Positions 1-7,077 are shown, counted from the first letter of the stretch. The stretch is DNA of 10,619 bases from Acutalibacter sp. (GCA_022801475.1 JAAWSH010000030.1:1-10619), one strand, 5' to 3'. Notes: a model not told the origin generated them from the sequence alone. Made by a program: numbers and translations.

Positions 1-1
1 C

Positions 2-1570
2 CCTGCCGGGACCTTTGCCTGCTTTGTCCGTCCCCAAGTCAGCAAACACCTGAACGCGGTGGTCACGGACCTGACCAACCTCACTGACGAGAGCTTAACC
101 GATGGCATACCCTTTATGCAGGCGGTCAGCCGCTTCCGCCACTGGCTGGGGGACTGCGTGCTGATGACCTGGGGCACTGGGGATATTCTTACACTCATTG
201 AAAACTGCCGCTACTTCAGCGGCGACCAGCAGGTGCCGTTTCTTACCCAGTACTGTGATTTGCAGAGCTATGTACAGGACGTGCTGGGCCTAGACCCGGC
301 CACCCAGACCGGTCTTTCCAAAGCAGCGGAGCTGCTGGGCCTGGACATCTCCCAGATGGAGCAGCACCGGGCGCTGGATGACAGCTTAGTGACTTTAAAG
401 GTGCTGGAGCGCACGTTTGACCCCAAGGCGATTGTTCCCTATATTCAGCACTGCGACCGGGAATTTTACAAAAAAATGACCTTCCGCACCCGTTATATCA
501 CGGACGTGGAGGACCCCAAGGCCAAGGAGGCGGACCTGAGCTTTCCCTGTCCTCACTGTGGGGGCAAGACCCGCAGAGCCTCCCAGTGGGTGCTGCGCAA
601 CAGGGGATTTCGGGCAGACTTCTCCTGCGAAAGCTGTGGCTGGCCCTTTGTGGGCCGGGTAATTATCAAAGAGAAATATGAGGGATTGACTGTGAATAAG
701 AAGACCTTCCCTGTACCCATTATAGAAAAGCCCCGCCAGGCGGTCCCGGGCCCGGTGGGGAACATGGAGCTGGAGGTCTCCGGCGGCGTGGGGGTGTTGC
801 GCTTTCCGGCCTGGAGAGAAGTTGGACTGGTAACCCACGCCTTTTCCACCCGCCTGGGAGGCGTCAGTGAAAAGGAGTTCGCTGCCATGAATCTGGGCTT
901 TGGCCGGGGGGACCCGGAAGAAAACGTGGCGGAGAACTACCGCCGCTTCTGTGCGGCTGCCGGGTTTGATCCAGACTCCCTGGTATGCGGCTGCCAAGTG
1001 CATAAAACAGACATCCGCCGGGTGGACGAGAGCCACCGGGGTCTGGGCATTTGGCGTGAAAATGACATAGACAGCGCCGATGGCCTGTGCACAAACGTCC
1101 CAGGGGTAACTCTTGTTGTCTATGGGGCAGATTGCGTGCCTATCTATTTTGTAGACCCAGTGAAAAGAGCCATCGGCCTGGCCCATGCGGGCTGGCGGGG
1201 AGCCGCGGCAGGGATGCCGGGGGTGATGGTCCGCCGCATGACGGAAGAGTTCGGCACCTGCCCCGGCGATTTGCTGGCAGCAGTGGGCCCCTCTATCTGC
1301 CAGAACTGCTTCGAGGTGGATGAGCCCGTAGCCCAGGAGTTCCTGGCTCTGCCTGGGGCAGAGGCCTTTGTTACTGGGCCCCAGCGGGACAAATACCACG
1401 TGGACCTATGGGAGTGCTGCCGCCGGTCCCTGCTAGGGGCTGGTATGCGAGAGGAACGCATCACCCTGGGCGGACTGTGTACCATGGAAGAGAGCAGCCT
1501 GGTGTTCTCTCATCGAAAGACCCGGGGCCAGCGGGGCAGTAACTGCGCGATGCTGGCCCTGAACCCATGA
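2..1570 (+). CDS. DEDDh 3'-5' exonuclease / zinc ribbon / YfiH (PgeF, laccase-domain) fusion protein, 5' end outside window
   Basis: The reading frame is open from the left edge, so the N-terminus (with the first DxE exonuclease motif) is missing; a GTG at 59 is internal. Numbering from that GTG, residues 1-120 are the rest of a DnaQ-like DEDDh exonuclease: GTF..FVRP just upstream, LTNLT, the ExoII Asp42 (WGTGD) and ExoIII His103/Asp108 (HRALDD). Residues 164-193 form a CxxC-22-CxxC zinc ribbon. Residues 240-503 are a complete YfiH domain: STRLGGVS, QVH (His315), GADC (Cys359), HAGWRG (His376), GPSIC, CT near the end. YfiH-family proteins are Cu/Zn-binding purine nucleoside phosphorylase/adenosine deaminase-type enzymes; DEDDh exonucleases trim DNA or RNA 3' ends. 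One unbroken frame joins them. ATG at 764 follows GGTGGGG and could give a separate 268-residue YfiH, a normal family length. The stop overlaps the next start (ATGA). Domain identities are secure; the biological meaning of the fusion is inference. Confidence 0.9.
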   Translation, partial: PAGTFACFVRPQVSKHLNAVVTDLTNLTDESLTDGIPFMQAVSRFRHWLGDCVLMTWGTGDILTLIENCRYFSGDQQVPFLTQYCDLQSYVQDVLGLDPATQTGLSKAAELLGLDISQMEQHRALDDSLVTLKVLERTFDPKAIVPYIQHCDREFYKKMTFRTRYITDVEDPKAKEADLSFPCPHCGGKTRRASQWVLRNRGFRADFSCESCGWPFVGRVIIKEKYEGLTVNKKTFPVPIIEKPRQAVPGPVGNMELEVSGGVGVLRFPAWREVGLVTHAFSTRLGGVSEKEFAAMNLGFGRGDPEENVAENYRRFCAAAGFDPDSLVCGCQVHKTDIRRVDESHRGLGIWRENDIDSADGLCTNVPGVTLVVYGADCVPIYFVDPVKRAIGLAHAGWRGAAAGMPGVMVRRMTEEFGTCPGDLLAAVGPSICQNCFEVDEPVAQEFLALPGAEAFVTGPQRDKYHVDLWECCRRSLLGAGMREERITLGGLCTMEESSLVFSHRKTRGQRGSNCAMLALNP

Positions 1571-2472
1571 ATCCCCTGGCCTGCCGCCTCTGCCCCAGAA
1601 GCTGTGGTGTGTCCCGAGAGACCCCTAAGACCCTGGGAACCTGCAAAAGCGGCGGGCAGATGCATATTGCCCGGGCAGCGCTGCACCACTGGGAGGAGCC
1701 GCCCATCAGCGGAAAAAAAGGTTCCGGCGCCGTGTTTTTCACAGGCTGTCCCCTGGGGTGCCTGTATTGCCAGAACTATGAGATCAGTACAGCGGAAAAC
1801 CCCGGCCGCGAGGTGAGCCCAGAGGAACTAAGCGGAATATTTTTCCAGCTGATAGAGGCCGGAGCCCATAATATCAACTTGGTGACCCCCACCCACTTTG
1901 TCCCCCAAATACGAAGGGCTCTGCTGATAAAAAAGCCGCCGGTGCCTGTGATATACAATACCTCTGGCTATGAGCGGGTGGAAACCCTGCAAAGCCTGGA
2001 AGGGCTGGTGGACGTCTATCTGCCGGACTACAAATATGCCCAGGAAAAGCTTAGCAAGGACCTTTCCGCCGCGCTGGATTATTCACAGCGGGCTGTCGAG
2101 GCCATTGAAGAGATGCTGCGTCAGACGGGCCTGCCCCAGTACGACGGGGAGGGGATGATGGTAAAGGGCGTGATGATCCGCCACCTGATTCTGCCTGGGC
2201 ACACAAAAAACTCCCTTCAAGTGTTGGAGGCCATTGGCCGGCGGTTTCCCGGGGTCCCGGTTAGCCTGATGGCCCAGTATACCCCTTGGGGCAAAGCCAA
2301 AGAGCCCGGGGGCATTCCCGGCTACCCAGAGCTCTCCCGGGCCATTACCCGGCGGGAGCTTCACAAAGTGCAGGACGCCCTGTTTTCTCTGGGGCTAGAC
2401 GGTTTTGTCCAGTCCAGAGAAGCCAAGGGCGCAAAATATATCCCGGATTTCGGGACCGAAAAGGAGAAATAA
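1567..2472 (+). CDS. PflX-type radical SAM protein (COG1313-like, pyruvate formate-lyase activase homologue)
   Basis: 301 residues, a full-length member of the family annotated as PflX. The radical SAM [4Fe-4S] motif is FTGCPLGCLYCQNYE, with Cys61, Cys65 and Cys68 (CxxxCxxC). An N-terminal Cys cluster (Cys6, Cys9, Cys13, Cys26; CxxCPxxC..R..G.C) is typical of this family and probably binds a second metal centre. Further family landmarks are AGAHNINLVTPTHFVPQI, VIYNTSGYE, VDVYLPDYKY, IRHLILPG and LMAQYTP. The enzyme should cleave S-adenosylmethionine to a 5'-deoxyadenosyl radical; its substrate is unknown, and no glycyl-radical enzyme is encoded in the window. The start ATG overlaps the previous stop by 4 nt, which suggests translational coupling. 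It is cytosolic, with no signal peptide. Family assignment is confident, substrate unknown. Confidence 0.92.
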   Translation: MNPLACRLCPRSCGVSRETPKTLGTCKSGGQMHIARAALHHWEEPPISGKKGSGAVFFTGCPLGCLYCQNYEISTAENPGREVSPEELSGIFFQLIEAGAHNINLVTPTHFVPQIRRALLIKKPPVPVIYNTSGYERVETLQSLEGLVDVYLPDYKYAQEKLSKDLSAALDYSQRAVEAIEEMLRQTGLPQYDGEGMMVKGVMIRHLILPGHTKNSLQVLEAIGRRFPGVPVSLMAQYTPWGKAKEPGGIPGYPELSRAITRRELHKVQDALFSLGLDGFVQSREAKGAKYIPDFGTEKEK

Positions 2473-2477
2473 GTATT

Positions 2478-2987
2478 ATGGCAACGCGAGACGGTTTGGC
2501 ATACGTGGCTCGGGCAGAGGCGCTAAAGACCTGGCACGGCATGGTGATGGGGCTGGAGCCTAACCTTCAGCCCATGGTCAGTCTGTTCCCCCGATGGAGC
2601 CTAAAAGAGGCCGACGGCCTCTGGTGCGCGGCTTTTGTCTATTATTGCTGCATTACCGCTGGCTATGACATTCCTATTCATCCCAAGGAATGCGTTTCTT
2701 GCAACCTGGCGGGCTGCGGAGCCTGGGAGGAGTGGGCAAAGGCTGATAACCGCATTGGCTGGCGCACCAATACCTGTCTGCCCCAGCCAGGAGATATTGT
2801 GATTTTTGACAAGGTCTTTGAAAATAAGGCGCATGACCATATTGGTATTGTTTTAGGGGACCGGGGCGCCAGCATTCTCACGGCGGAGGGGAACCTGGGC
2901 AATGTGTCTGGCATAGTGGAGCGCCCTAAGGACGGGCATATCCGGGGCTATATCAGCTTGCCGGAGAACTTTGTTTATGGAGGATGA
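2478..2987 (+). CDS. Small CHAP-domain (NlpC/P60-fold) protein without signal peptide
   Basis: 169 residues. I take the ATG at 2478 because AGGAG at 2462-2466 precedes it at about 11 nt and it sits 5 nt after the previous stop; the frame is open further upstream, but that would overlap the radical SAM gene out of frame. The protein has a CHAP-like papain fold: catalytic Cys50 in LWCAAFVYYC, LPQPGDIVIF at 101-110, probable catalytic His121 in HDHIGIVL, and a TAEGN polar motif at 135-139 that supplies the third catalytic position, ending in a typical IRGYI strand. CHAP enzymes are usually amidases or endopeptidases acting on peptidoglycan. This one is mostly the bare domain, with no signal peptide, membrane anchor or wall-binding repeats, so either it acts inside the cell or export is non-classical. 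It is Cys-rich (seven Cys in 169). Fold well supported; substrate unknown. Confidence 0.82.
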   Translation: MATRDGLAYVARAEALKTWHGMVMGLEPNLQPMVSLFPRWSLKEADGLWCAAFVYYCCITAGYDIPIHPKECVSCNLAGCGAWEEWAKADNRIGWRTNTCLPQPGDIVIFDKVFENKAHDHIGIVLGDRGASILTAEGNLGNVSGIVERPKDGHIRGYISLPENFVYGG

Positions 2988-2993
2988 TGCGGT

Positions 2994-3929
2994 ATGAGCG
3001 AACAGAGGATTACGCCCATGACCCAGCCATTGGCTGAGGAAATTGTCGCTTGGCAGTATCCAGGGGAGTACGCGGTCTATGACTGGCGGGAAGGCGCCCC
3101 CCTGGATGAACTGCTGGATGGCAGCACCTATGCGGTTTTGAATATTACCGGGGATCTGGTGGGCTTTTATCAGTTCGGACAGGGAGCGAGGGTACCGGTG
3201 GAAGAGGACGGCCCCTGGGGAGATAGTCCCTACCGGGAGGGGCCAATGGACATTGGCTTTGGGCTGCGGCCAGACCTGTGCGGCCTGGGGCTGGGAAAGG
3301 CCTTTGTGCTGGCAGGCATGAAGTTTGCCCAGGAGGAGCTGGAGGCCAGAAGCTTCCGGCTGACTGTGGCGGAGTTTAACCAGCGGGCCAGAACGGTCTA
3401 TGGGCGCTGCGGTTTTTTCCCCAACCGGCGGGTAACCCATAAAACCACTGGGGCCGAGTTCCTGATTATGGGAACCCAGGAGCTGTGCTATAAAAATTCC
3501 GTGACCACAGAAAGCTACTGCCAGCTTCGGGAAGCGGTGGGCTGGAGCGCCGTCTGTCCCCAGCAGGCCCAGGCGGGGCTGGTGGGCTCCGCATATGTGG
3601 TAGGTTGTTATGACGGAGAAGCGGCTGTGGGCAGCGCCCGGCTTTTGTGGGACGGCGGCTACACGGTCTACTTAACGGACGTAATGGTTTTGCCAGAGTA
3701 TCAGGGCCTAGGCATTGGTACAAAGATGGTGGAACGCTGCATAGACTTTTTGCGGGCCCAGCTGCGGCCCGGGTGGCGGTTTAAGGTCCACCTGCTGGCC
3801 AACCAGGGCAGGGAGGGCTTTTACCAGCGGTTCGGTTTTGCCCCCCGGCCCAACGAGAACGCCGGCCCGGCCATGGACCAGTGGATAGAGTGGATAGAGG
3901 AAGAGCCGGCGGAGTGTTTACAGGAATAA
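2994..3929 (+). CDS. Tandem two-domain GNAT N-acetyltransferase
   Basis: 311 residues formed by two GNAT folds. Domain 1 (about 1-165) carries acetyl-CoA motif A as IGFGLRPDLCGLGLGKAF (88-104) and the closing NQRARTVYGRCGF (129-141). Domain 2 (about 166-300) carries LTDVMVLPEYQGLGIGTKM (227-245) and FYQRFGF (276-282). Both keep the Q/R/L-x-x-G-x-G pyrophosphate loop, so both could bind acetyl-CoA. The ATG at 2994 has GGAGG at 2979-2983, which lies at the end of the CHAP gene; the gap to that gene is 6 nt, making this the last gene of the operon. Domain 2 resembles the single GNAT at 6679-7077 (VGW...CYDGE..VG, DV.V.P.YQ..G.GT), which suggests duplication and fusion. GNATs acetylate amines on small molecules, antibiotics or proteins; no substrate can be inferred here. 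Confidence 0.88.
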   Translation: MSEQRITPMTQPLAEEIVAWQYPGEYAVYDWREGAPLDELLDGSTYAVLNITGDLVGFYQFGQGARVPVEEDGPWGDSPYREGPMDIGFGLRPDLCGLGLGKAFVLAGMKFAQEELEARSFRLTVAEFNQRARTVYGRCGFFPNRRVTHKTTGAEFLIMGTQELCYKNSVTTESYCQLREAVGWSAVCPQQAQAGLVGSAYVVGCYDGEAAVGSARLLWDGGYTVYLTDVMVLPEYQGLGIGTKMVERCIDFLRAQLRPGWRFKVHLLANQGREGFYQRFGFAPRPNENAGPAMDQWIEWIEEEPAECLQE

Positions 3930-3957
3930 AATAGAGGGAATTTTTTTGGCGAAGTTT

Positions 3958-3966
3958 TGCTATAAA
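3958..3966 (+). promoter_or_regulatory. Extended -10 promoter candidate for the downstream structured RNA
   Basis: TGCTATAAA gives an extended -10 (TGn plus TATAAA). No good -35 lies 17 nt upstream (GAATTT at 3938-3943), as is tolerated for extended -10 promoters. Predicted transcription start is about 3972, exactly where the nested RNA helices begin, which is the main reason to believe it. Confidence 0.5.
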
Positions 3967-3971
3967 GAACT

Positions 3972-4200
3972 AGGTGGCCTCCGGCGGGGGAGAGTTGGCA
4001 GGGCCAACTCTTGGGCTTTGCGTCCCGCCTGGTCCAGTGCCGCCTGTACCGGGGAAGCCCGCCGGGTACTTAACGAAGCCAGGTAATGGGAGTGCTCTTA
4101 CCCGAGCCGGCAGACGAGAGCAGGTGAGGCTGACGAAACCTGGTTCTGCGGCCAGAAAGTCTGCTTGTAGAATAACGCGGCTAAACGCTCCGCTACATAC
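3972..4200 (+). ncRNA. Large structured non-coding RNA, possible raiA-motif RNA
   Basis: This gene-free stretch folds into ordered helices visible in the sequence. An outer GGTGGC (3973-3978) pairs with GCCGCC (4039-4044) allowing one G-U. Inside it GGCGGG (3983-3988) pairs with CCCGCC (4024-4029), which encloses a perfect 8-bp hairpin GAGTTGGC/GCCAACTC (3992-3999/4003-4010). A second hairpin is GTACC/GGTAC (4046-4050/4065-4069) capped by GGG-GAAG-CCC. CCAGG/CCTGG (4079-4083/4139-4143) encloses TGCTCT/AGAGCA (4093-4098/4117-4122). At the 3' end CAGA/TCTG and a bulged TGTA..GCGG/CCGC-TACA stem (4166-4197) close the element. Unpaired islands such as TTAACGAAGCC and GACGAAACC look like conserved ncRNA joints. 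The size and style suggest the raiA-motif RNA of Firmicutes/Actinobacteria; I give that identity about 0.45 from memory. It is not RNase P, tmRNA, SRP RNA, 6S or a T-box by motif. It could also be a long leader of the aminopeptidase gene, because no terminator separates them. Confidence 0.7.
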
Positions 4201-4239
4201 GCCCGCCTTACATCAACAATAGAAAAAGAGGATAAAACC

Positions 4240-5538
4240 ATGATAGACCAACTAACCAACCGGCTTTTTAATTTTATCGAGAGCAGCCCCACCGCCTTGC
4301 ACACCACCCGCACGGTGGGGGCCATGCTGTTGCAGGCGGGCTTTACCCAGCTGGACGAGGGGGAGGCCTGGTCTCTGGAACCGGGCAAGGGATACTTTAC
4401 CACCCGGGGGATGGGCACAGTGATCGCGTTCCGCTGCCCGAAGTGGGACTTTCGGGCCTTTTCCATCGTCGCGCCTCACGGGGACTCCCCCTGCTTTAAA
4501 GTGAAGGGCCGCCCGGAGATGCGGGTGGAGGACCACTATACCAAGCTGAATACCGAGGTCTACGGGGGCATGGCTCTGAATCTTTGGCTGGACCGGCCCT
4601 TGTCAGTGGCGGGGCGGCTGGCGGTGCGCACGCCGGAGGGCATTGCCCCGCGGCTGACGGACATCTCCCGGGATCTGCTGGTGATTCCAAGTCTGGCCAT
4701 TCACATGAACCGGGAGGCCAACTCCGGCGGCAAAGTGGATCCCCAAAAGGACACCCTGCCTCTTTTGGGCGGTAAGGAGGCGGAGCTTTTAGAGCTGGCC
4801 GCCAAAAGCGCCGGGGTGGCGAAGGAGGATGTGCTGGACTACGACCTGTACCTGTACCATCGGGCCCGGGGCACGGTGTTCGGGGCAGGGGAGGAGTTCA
4901 TCGCCGCGCCCCGGCTGGATGATTTAGAGTGCGCGTTCTCTGCCGTCACCGCCTTTTTGCAGAGCGAAAACGCCGAGAACTGCACCGTATGCGCGGTGTT
5001 CGACAACGAGGAGACCGGCAGCATGACCCGCCACGGGGCGGGGGCCACCTTCCTCTGGGAGGTGCTGGGGCGTGTCTGTCTGGCGGCGGGCAAGGATGAG
5101 CAGGAGCGGCAGCGGGCCATCCAGAACGGCATGATGCTCTCGGCGGACAACGCCCACGCGGTGCACCCCAACTACCCTGAAAAAGCCGACCCCACCAGCC
5201 GCTGCTACCTAAACCAGGGCGTGGTGGTAAAGCACAGCACCCGCTATGCCACCGACAGCCTGACCGCCGCCGCCTTTAAGCGCGTCTGCGAAAAGGCCGG
5301 CGTGCCCACACAAGACTTTTACAACCACTCCTCCAACCCCGGTGGGGGCACCCTGGGCCTGATTTCCGGCGCCCATGTGTCCATCCCCACAGTGGATATC
5401 GGCCTTGCCCAGCTGGCCATGCACTCTCCTTACGAGACGGCGGGCCGGGAGGATCTAAAGCATATGGTGGACGCCATGACGGCGTTTTATAACTGCGCGT
5501 TTGCCTGGGAGGGGAACGGCTGGCGGATAATTTCCTGA
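4240..5538 (+). CDS. apeB: M18 family aminopeptidase (aspartyl-type)
   Basis: 432 residues, full length for M18, a cytosolic dinuclear zinc aminopeptidase that removes N-terminal residues, often acidic, and normally assembles into a dodecamer. Metal and catalytic positions are visible: His80 and Asp82 in APHGDSPCFKVK, RLDDLE (Asp228), DNEETGS with Glu257/Glu258, SADNAHAVHPNYPEK with Asp303, and His395 in QLAMHSPYET. GGMALNLWLDRPLSVAGRL (109-127) and HSSNPGGGTLG are also family signatures. The first metal motif reads HGDSP where many family members have HTDSP, a small change next to the ligand. The start follows AGAGG about 10 nt upstream. The gene lies just after the structured RNA with no terminator between, and 15 nt before the alpha/beta hydrolase, so the two peptidase genes are probably cotranscribed. 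There is no signal peptide. Confidence 0.95.
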   Translation: MIDQLTNRLFNFIESSPTALHTTRTVGAMLLQAGFTQLDEGEAWSLEPGKGYFTTRGMGTVIAFRCPKWDFRAFSIVAPHGDSPCFKVKGRPEMRVEDHYTKLNTEVYGGMALNLWLDRPLSVAGRLAVRTPEGIAPRLTDISRDLLVIPSLAIHMNREANSGGKVDPQKDTLPLLGGKEAELLELAAKSAGVAKEDVLDYDLYLYHRARGTVFGAGEEFIAAPRLDDLECAFSAVTAFLQSENAENCTVCAVFDNEETGSMTRHGAGATFLWEVLGRVCLAAGKDEQERQRAIQNGMMLSADNAHAVHPNYPEKADPTSRCYLNQGVVVKHSTRYATDSLTAAAFKRVCEKAGVPTQDFYNHSSNPGGGTLGLISGAHVSIPTVDIGLAQLAMHSPYETAGREDLKHMVDAMTAFYNCAFAWEGNGWRIIS

Positions 5539-5553
5539 AGAGAGGGTGCGAGT

Positions 5554-6477
5554 ATGTTTGTTGAGATTTTCTCCCATAAAATATACTATGAGATGTATGG
5601 GTCGGAACACAAGAATACCCTGCTGTATCTTCACGGAGGCCCAGGAGCCAGCTGTCTGGATTTTGTGAATCAGGCCAAGGCTTTGAGCCAAAAAATCCAG
5701 GTCATTTCCTTTGACCAGTTTGGGGTTCTCCGCTCAGACGCCATTGGCGAGGACGAGGATTACAGCATGGAGTACCAGGTTGAGATGCTGGAGGAAATGC
5801 GAAAGGCTTTTGAAATAGAAAAATGGAGCGTCCTGGGCCATTCCTATGGGGGGATGCTGGCGGTTCTATATGCACACAGGTATCCCCACTCCATCCAAAA
5901 GGTGATTCTGGAATGCCCCTCCTTGTGGTTTGAGGACTCCGCGAAATCCGTGGCGGAGTATGTCAGCGGACATATTGAGAGCCTGAATAAGCAGGAGGCC
6001 AGGGAGCTCTGCGAAAAGATGAGGGCCCCGGATTACTCCGACGGGCAGGAGACCCCTAAGGAGCTGATGACCCTGCTCAGCTATGTAGAGGACCCAAAGC
6101 TGCGAAACTACCTGCACGGCATTTCTTTTGAGGAATACTGGCAGAGCATGGACACCAGCGGCATTACAGACGAAATGTGGGCCAAAGGGGAGAGGCACCT
6201 GAAAAAGCTGTTGGAGACCGGGCCGGAGCAGGGGAATCCTTCCGGGAAAAGAGTCACCATGCTGGATAACTTTTTGCCACTGGCCCAGGAGACCGCCCTT
6301 CCGATTCTACTGATCAATGGAAAATATGACCCCGCGTGTACAAAATATCAATCAGAATCGCTGCTAAACCATGACAAAAATGTGACGCGGGTTGTTTTTG
6401 AGAACAGCGGGCATTTCCCTAGAGTAGAAGAACCGGAAAAATATACGAACGCGGTTTTGCGTTTCCTTGCAGTATGA
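5554..6477 (+). CDS. Alpha/beta hydrolase, proline iminopeptidase-like (peptidase family S33)
   Basis: 307 residues, a full S33-type hydrolase. It has the HGGPG oxyanion motif at 27-31, the nucleophile elbow GHSYGG with Ser97, acid Asp259 in NGKYDPACT and His287 in SGHFPRVEEP; residues about 125-235 form the cap domain. S33 enzymes of this type release N-terminal proline or act on related amides and esters. The usual DQRGxGRS segment is instead DQFGVLRSD (54-62), so substrate choice may differ from classical proline iminopeptidase. The start follows GAGAGGG about 8 nt upstream and lies 15 nt after the M18 stop, which suggests a joint role in peptide breakdown (inference). Codons look more A/T-rich than in the neighbouring M18 and GH13 genes, a possible sign of separate origin. 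No export signal is seen. Catalytic triad secure, substrate uncertain. Confidence 0.9.
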   Translation: MFVEIFSHKIYYEMYGSEHKNTLLYLHGGPGASCLDFVNQAKALSQKIQVISFDQFGVLRSDAIGEDEDYSMEYQVEMLEEMRKAFEIEKWSVLGHSYGGMLAVLYAHRYPHSIQKVILECPSLWFEDSAKSVAEYVSGHIESLNKQEARELCEKMRAPDYSDGQETPKELMTLLSYVEDPKLRNYLHGISFEEYWQSMDTSGITDEMWAKGERHLKKLLETGPEQGNPSGKRVTMLDNFLPLAQETALPILLINGKYDPACTKYQSESLLNHDKNVTRVVFENSGHFPRVEEPEKYTNAVLRFLAV

Positions 6478-6678
6478 ACAGTGGAGAAAAGAGAGAGTTA
6501 CTTTAGGGCGTGTTGGTATACGCTGTATACGCGGGCTTTGGTCAGACATAAGGTGAAAACTGGCAGAGCCTCTGGCTTTTCTTGTGAGCTCGCGGACTTC
6601 TTACGGAGGGGATGGCGGAAACCTGCCCAAAAAGCACCCATGAACGCTGATGGGAACAAGCCCTAGGAGGGTTATGCT
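6478..6678. other. 201-nt non-coding stretch with duplicated GTATACGC, possible interspersed repeat
   Basis: The stretch contains two copies of GTATACGC (6516-6523 and 6525-6532) one base apart, each containing the palindrome GTATAC, which could be an operator. A CCCAT/ATGGG stem with an 8-nt loop lies near 6638-6655. A short GTG-started frame at 6481 runs through it but has no convincing RBS or recognisable protein content. AGGAGG at 6665-6670 is the ribosome binding site of the following GNAT gene. No terminator with a clear U-tract was found after the hydrolase gene. It may be a dispersed intergenic repeat, which cannot be settled from one copy. Confidence 0.35.
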
Positions 6679-7077
6679 ATGCTGAACTACGTTATGGACG
6701 CCAGCGCGTCCCCTGAGCGCGTCGCCGCTCTGCGGCGGTCGGTGGGCTGGGGCGGTATGGAGGCGGAGCTGGGGGATCCCGCTTTGCACGACTACCTCCG
6801 CGCCGCCTGCTATGATGGCGAAAGACTGGTGGGCTTTCTGGCGGTGGTAAGCAACGGCGCCACGGACGCGTATATCCAGGACGTGATAGTTCACCCAGAC
6901 TATCAGAGAAAGGGCGTCGGCACGGAACTGATGAACCGGGCCATTGCCCGTTTGAAATCTGACCAAATTTATATGATCTCTGTGATTTATGGCGAAGAAA
7001 GCCTGCGGCCATTTTACGAAAAATTCGGGTTTACCACCATGCTCTGCGGTCAGATGGAGACCCGCCCGGAAAGTTAG
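6679..7077 (+). CDS. Single-domain GNAT N-acetyltransferase
   Basis: 132 residues, a short stand-alone GNAT. Acetyl-CoA motif A is IQDVIVHPDYQRKGVGTEL (66-84), with the Q-R-K-G-V-G loop at 76-81, and the C-terminal part has FYEKFGF (112-118). AGGAGG at 6665-6670 lies 8 nt before the ATG; the ATG at 6674 is out of frame. The sequence resembles domain 2 of the tandem GNAT at 2994-3929 (VGW, CYDGE, DVxVxPxYQ). Family members of this size acetylate small amines or act on protein N-termini; no specific substrate is indicated. It is flanked by non-coding stretches on both sides (201 and 118 nt), so it may be its own transcription unit. Confidence 0.88.
   Translation: MLNYVMDASASPERVAALRRSVGWGGMEAELGDPALHDYLRAACYDGERLVGFLAVVSNGATDAYIQDVIVHPDYQRKGVGTELMNRAIARLKSDQIYMISVIYGEESLRPFYEKFGFTTMLCGQMETRPES

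Noticed and set aside
395..1399. 334-residue minus-strand open frame
   Set aside because: It lies wholly within the exonuclease-YfiH gene on the opposite strand, has no recognisable domain, and arises from G+C-rich codon bias.
3974..4222. 82-residue plus-strand open frame
   Set aside because: It coincides with the nested RNA helices, has no ribosome binding site, and its Gly/Pro-rich translation resembles no protein.
3972..4239. T-box, RNase P, tmRNA or SRP RNA
   Set aside because: No GGGTGGNACCGCG T-box sequence, no RNase P or SRP core motifs, and no tRNA-like ends were found.
6558..6584. CAGA/TCTG stem followed by TTTTCTTG as a terminator after the hydrolase gene
   Set aside because: The stem is only 4-5 bp and the T-run is short and interrupted.
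6481..6666. 61-residue GTG-started open frame
   Set aside because: It has no convincing ribosome binding site or domain and may just cross an intergenic repeat.
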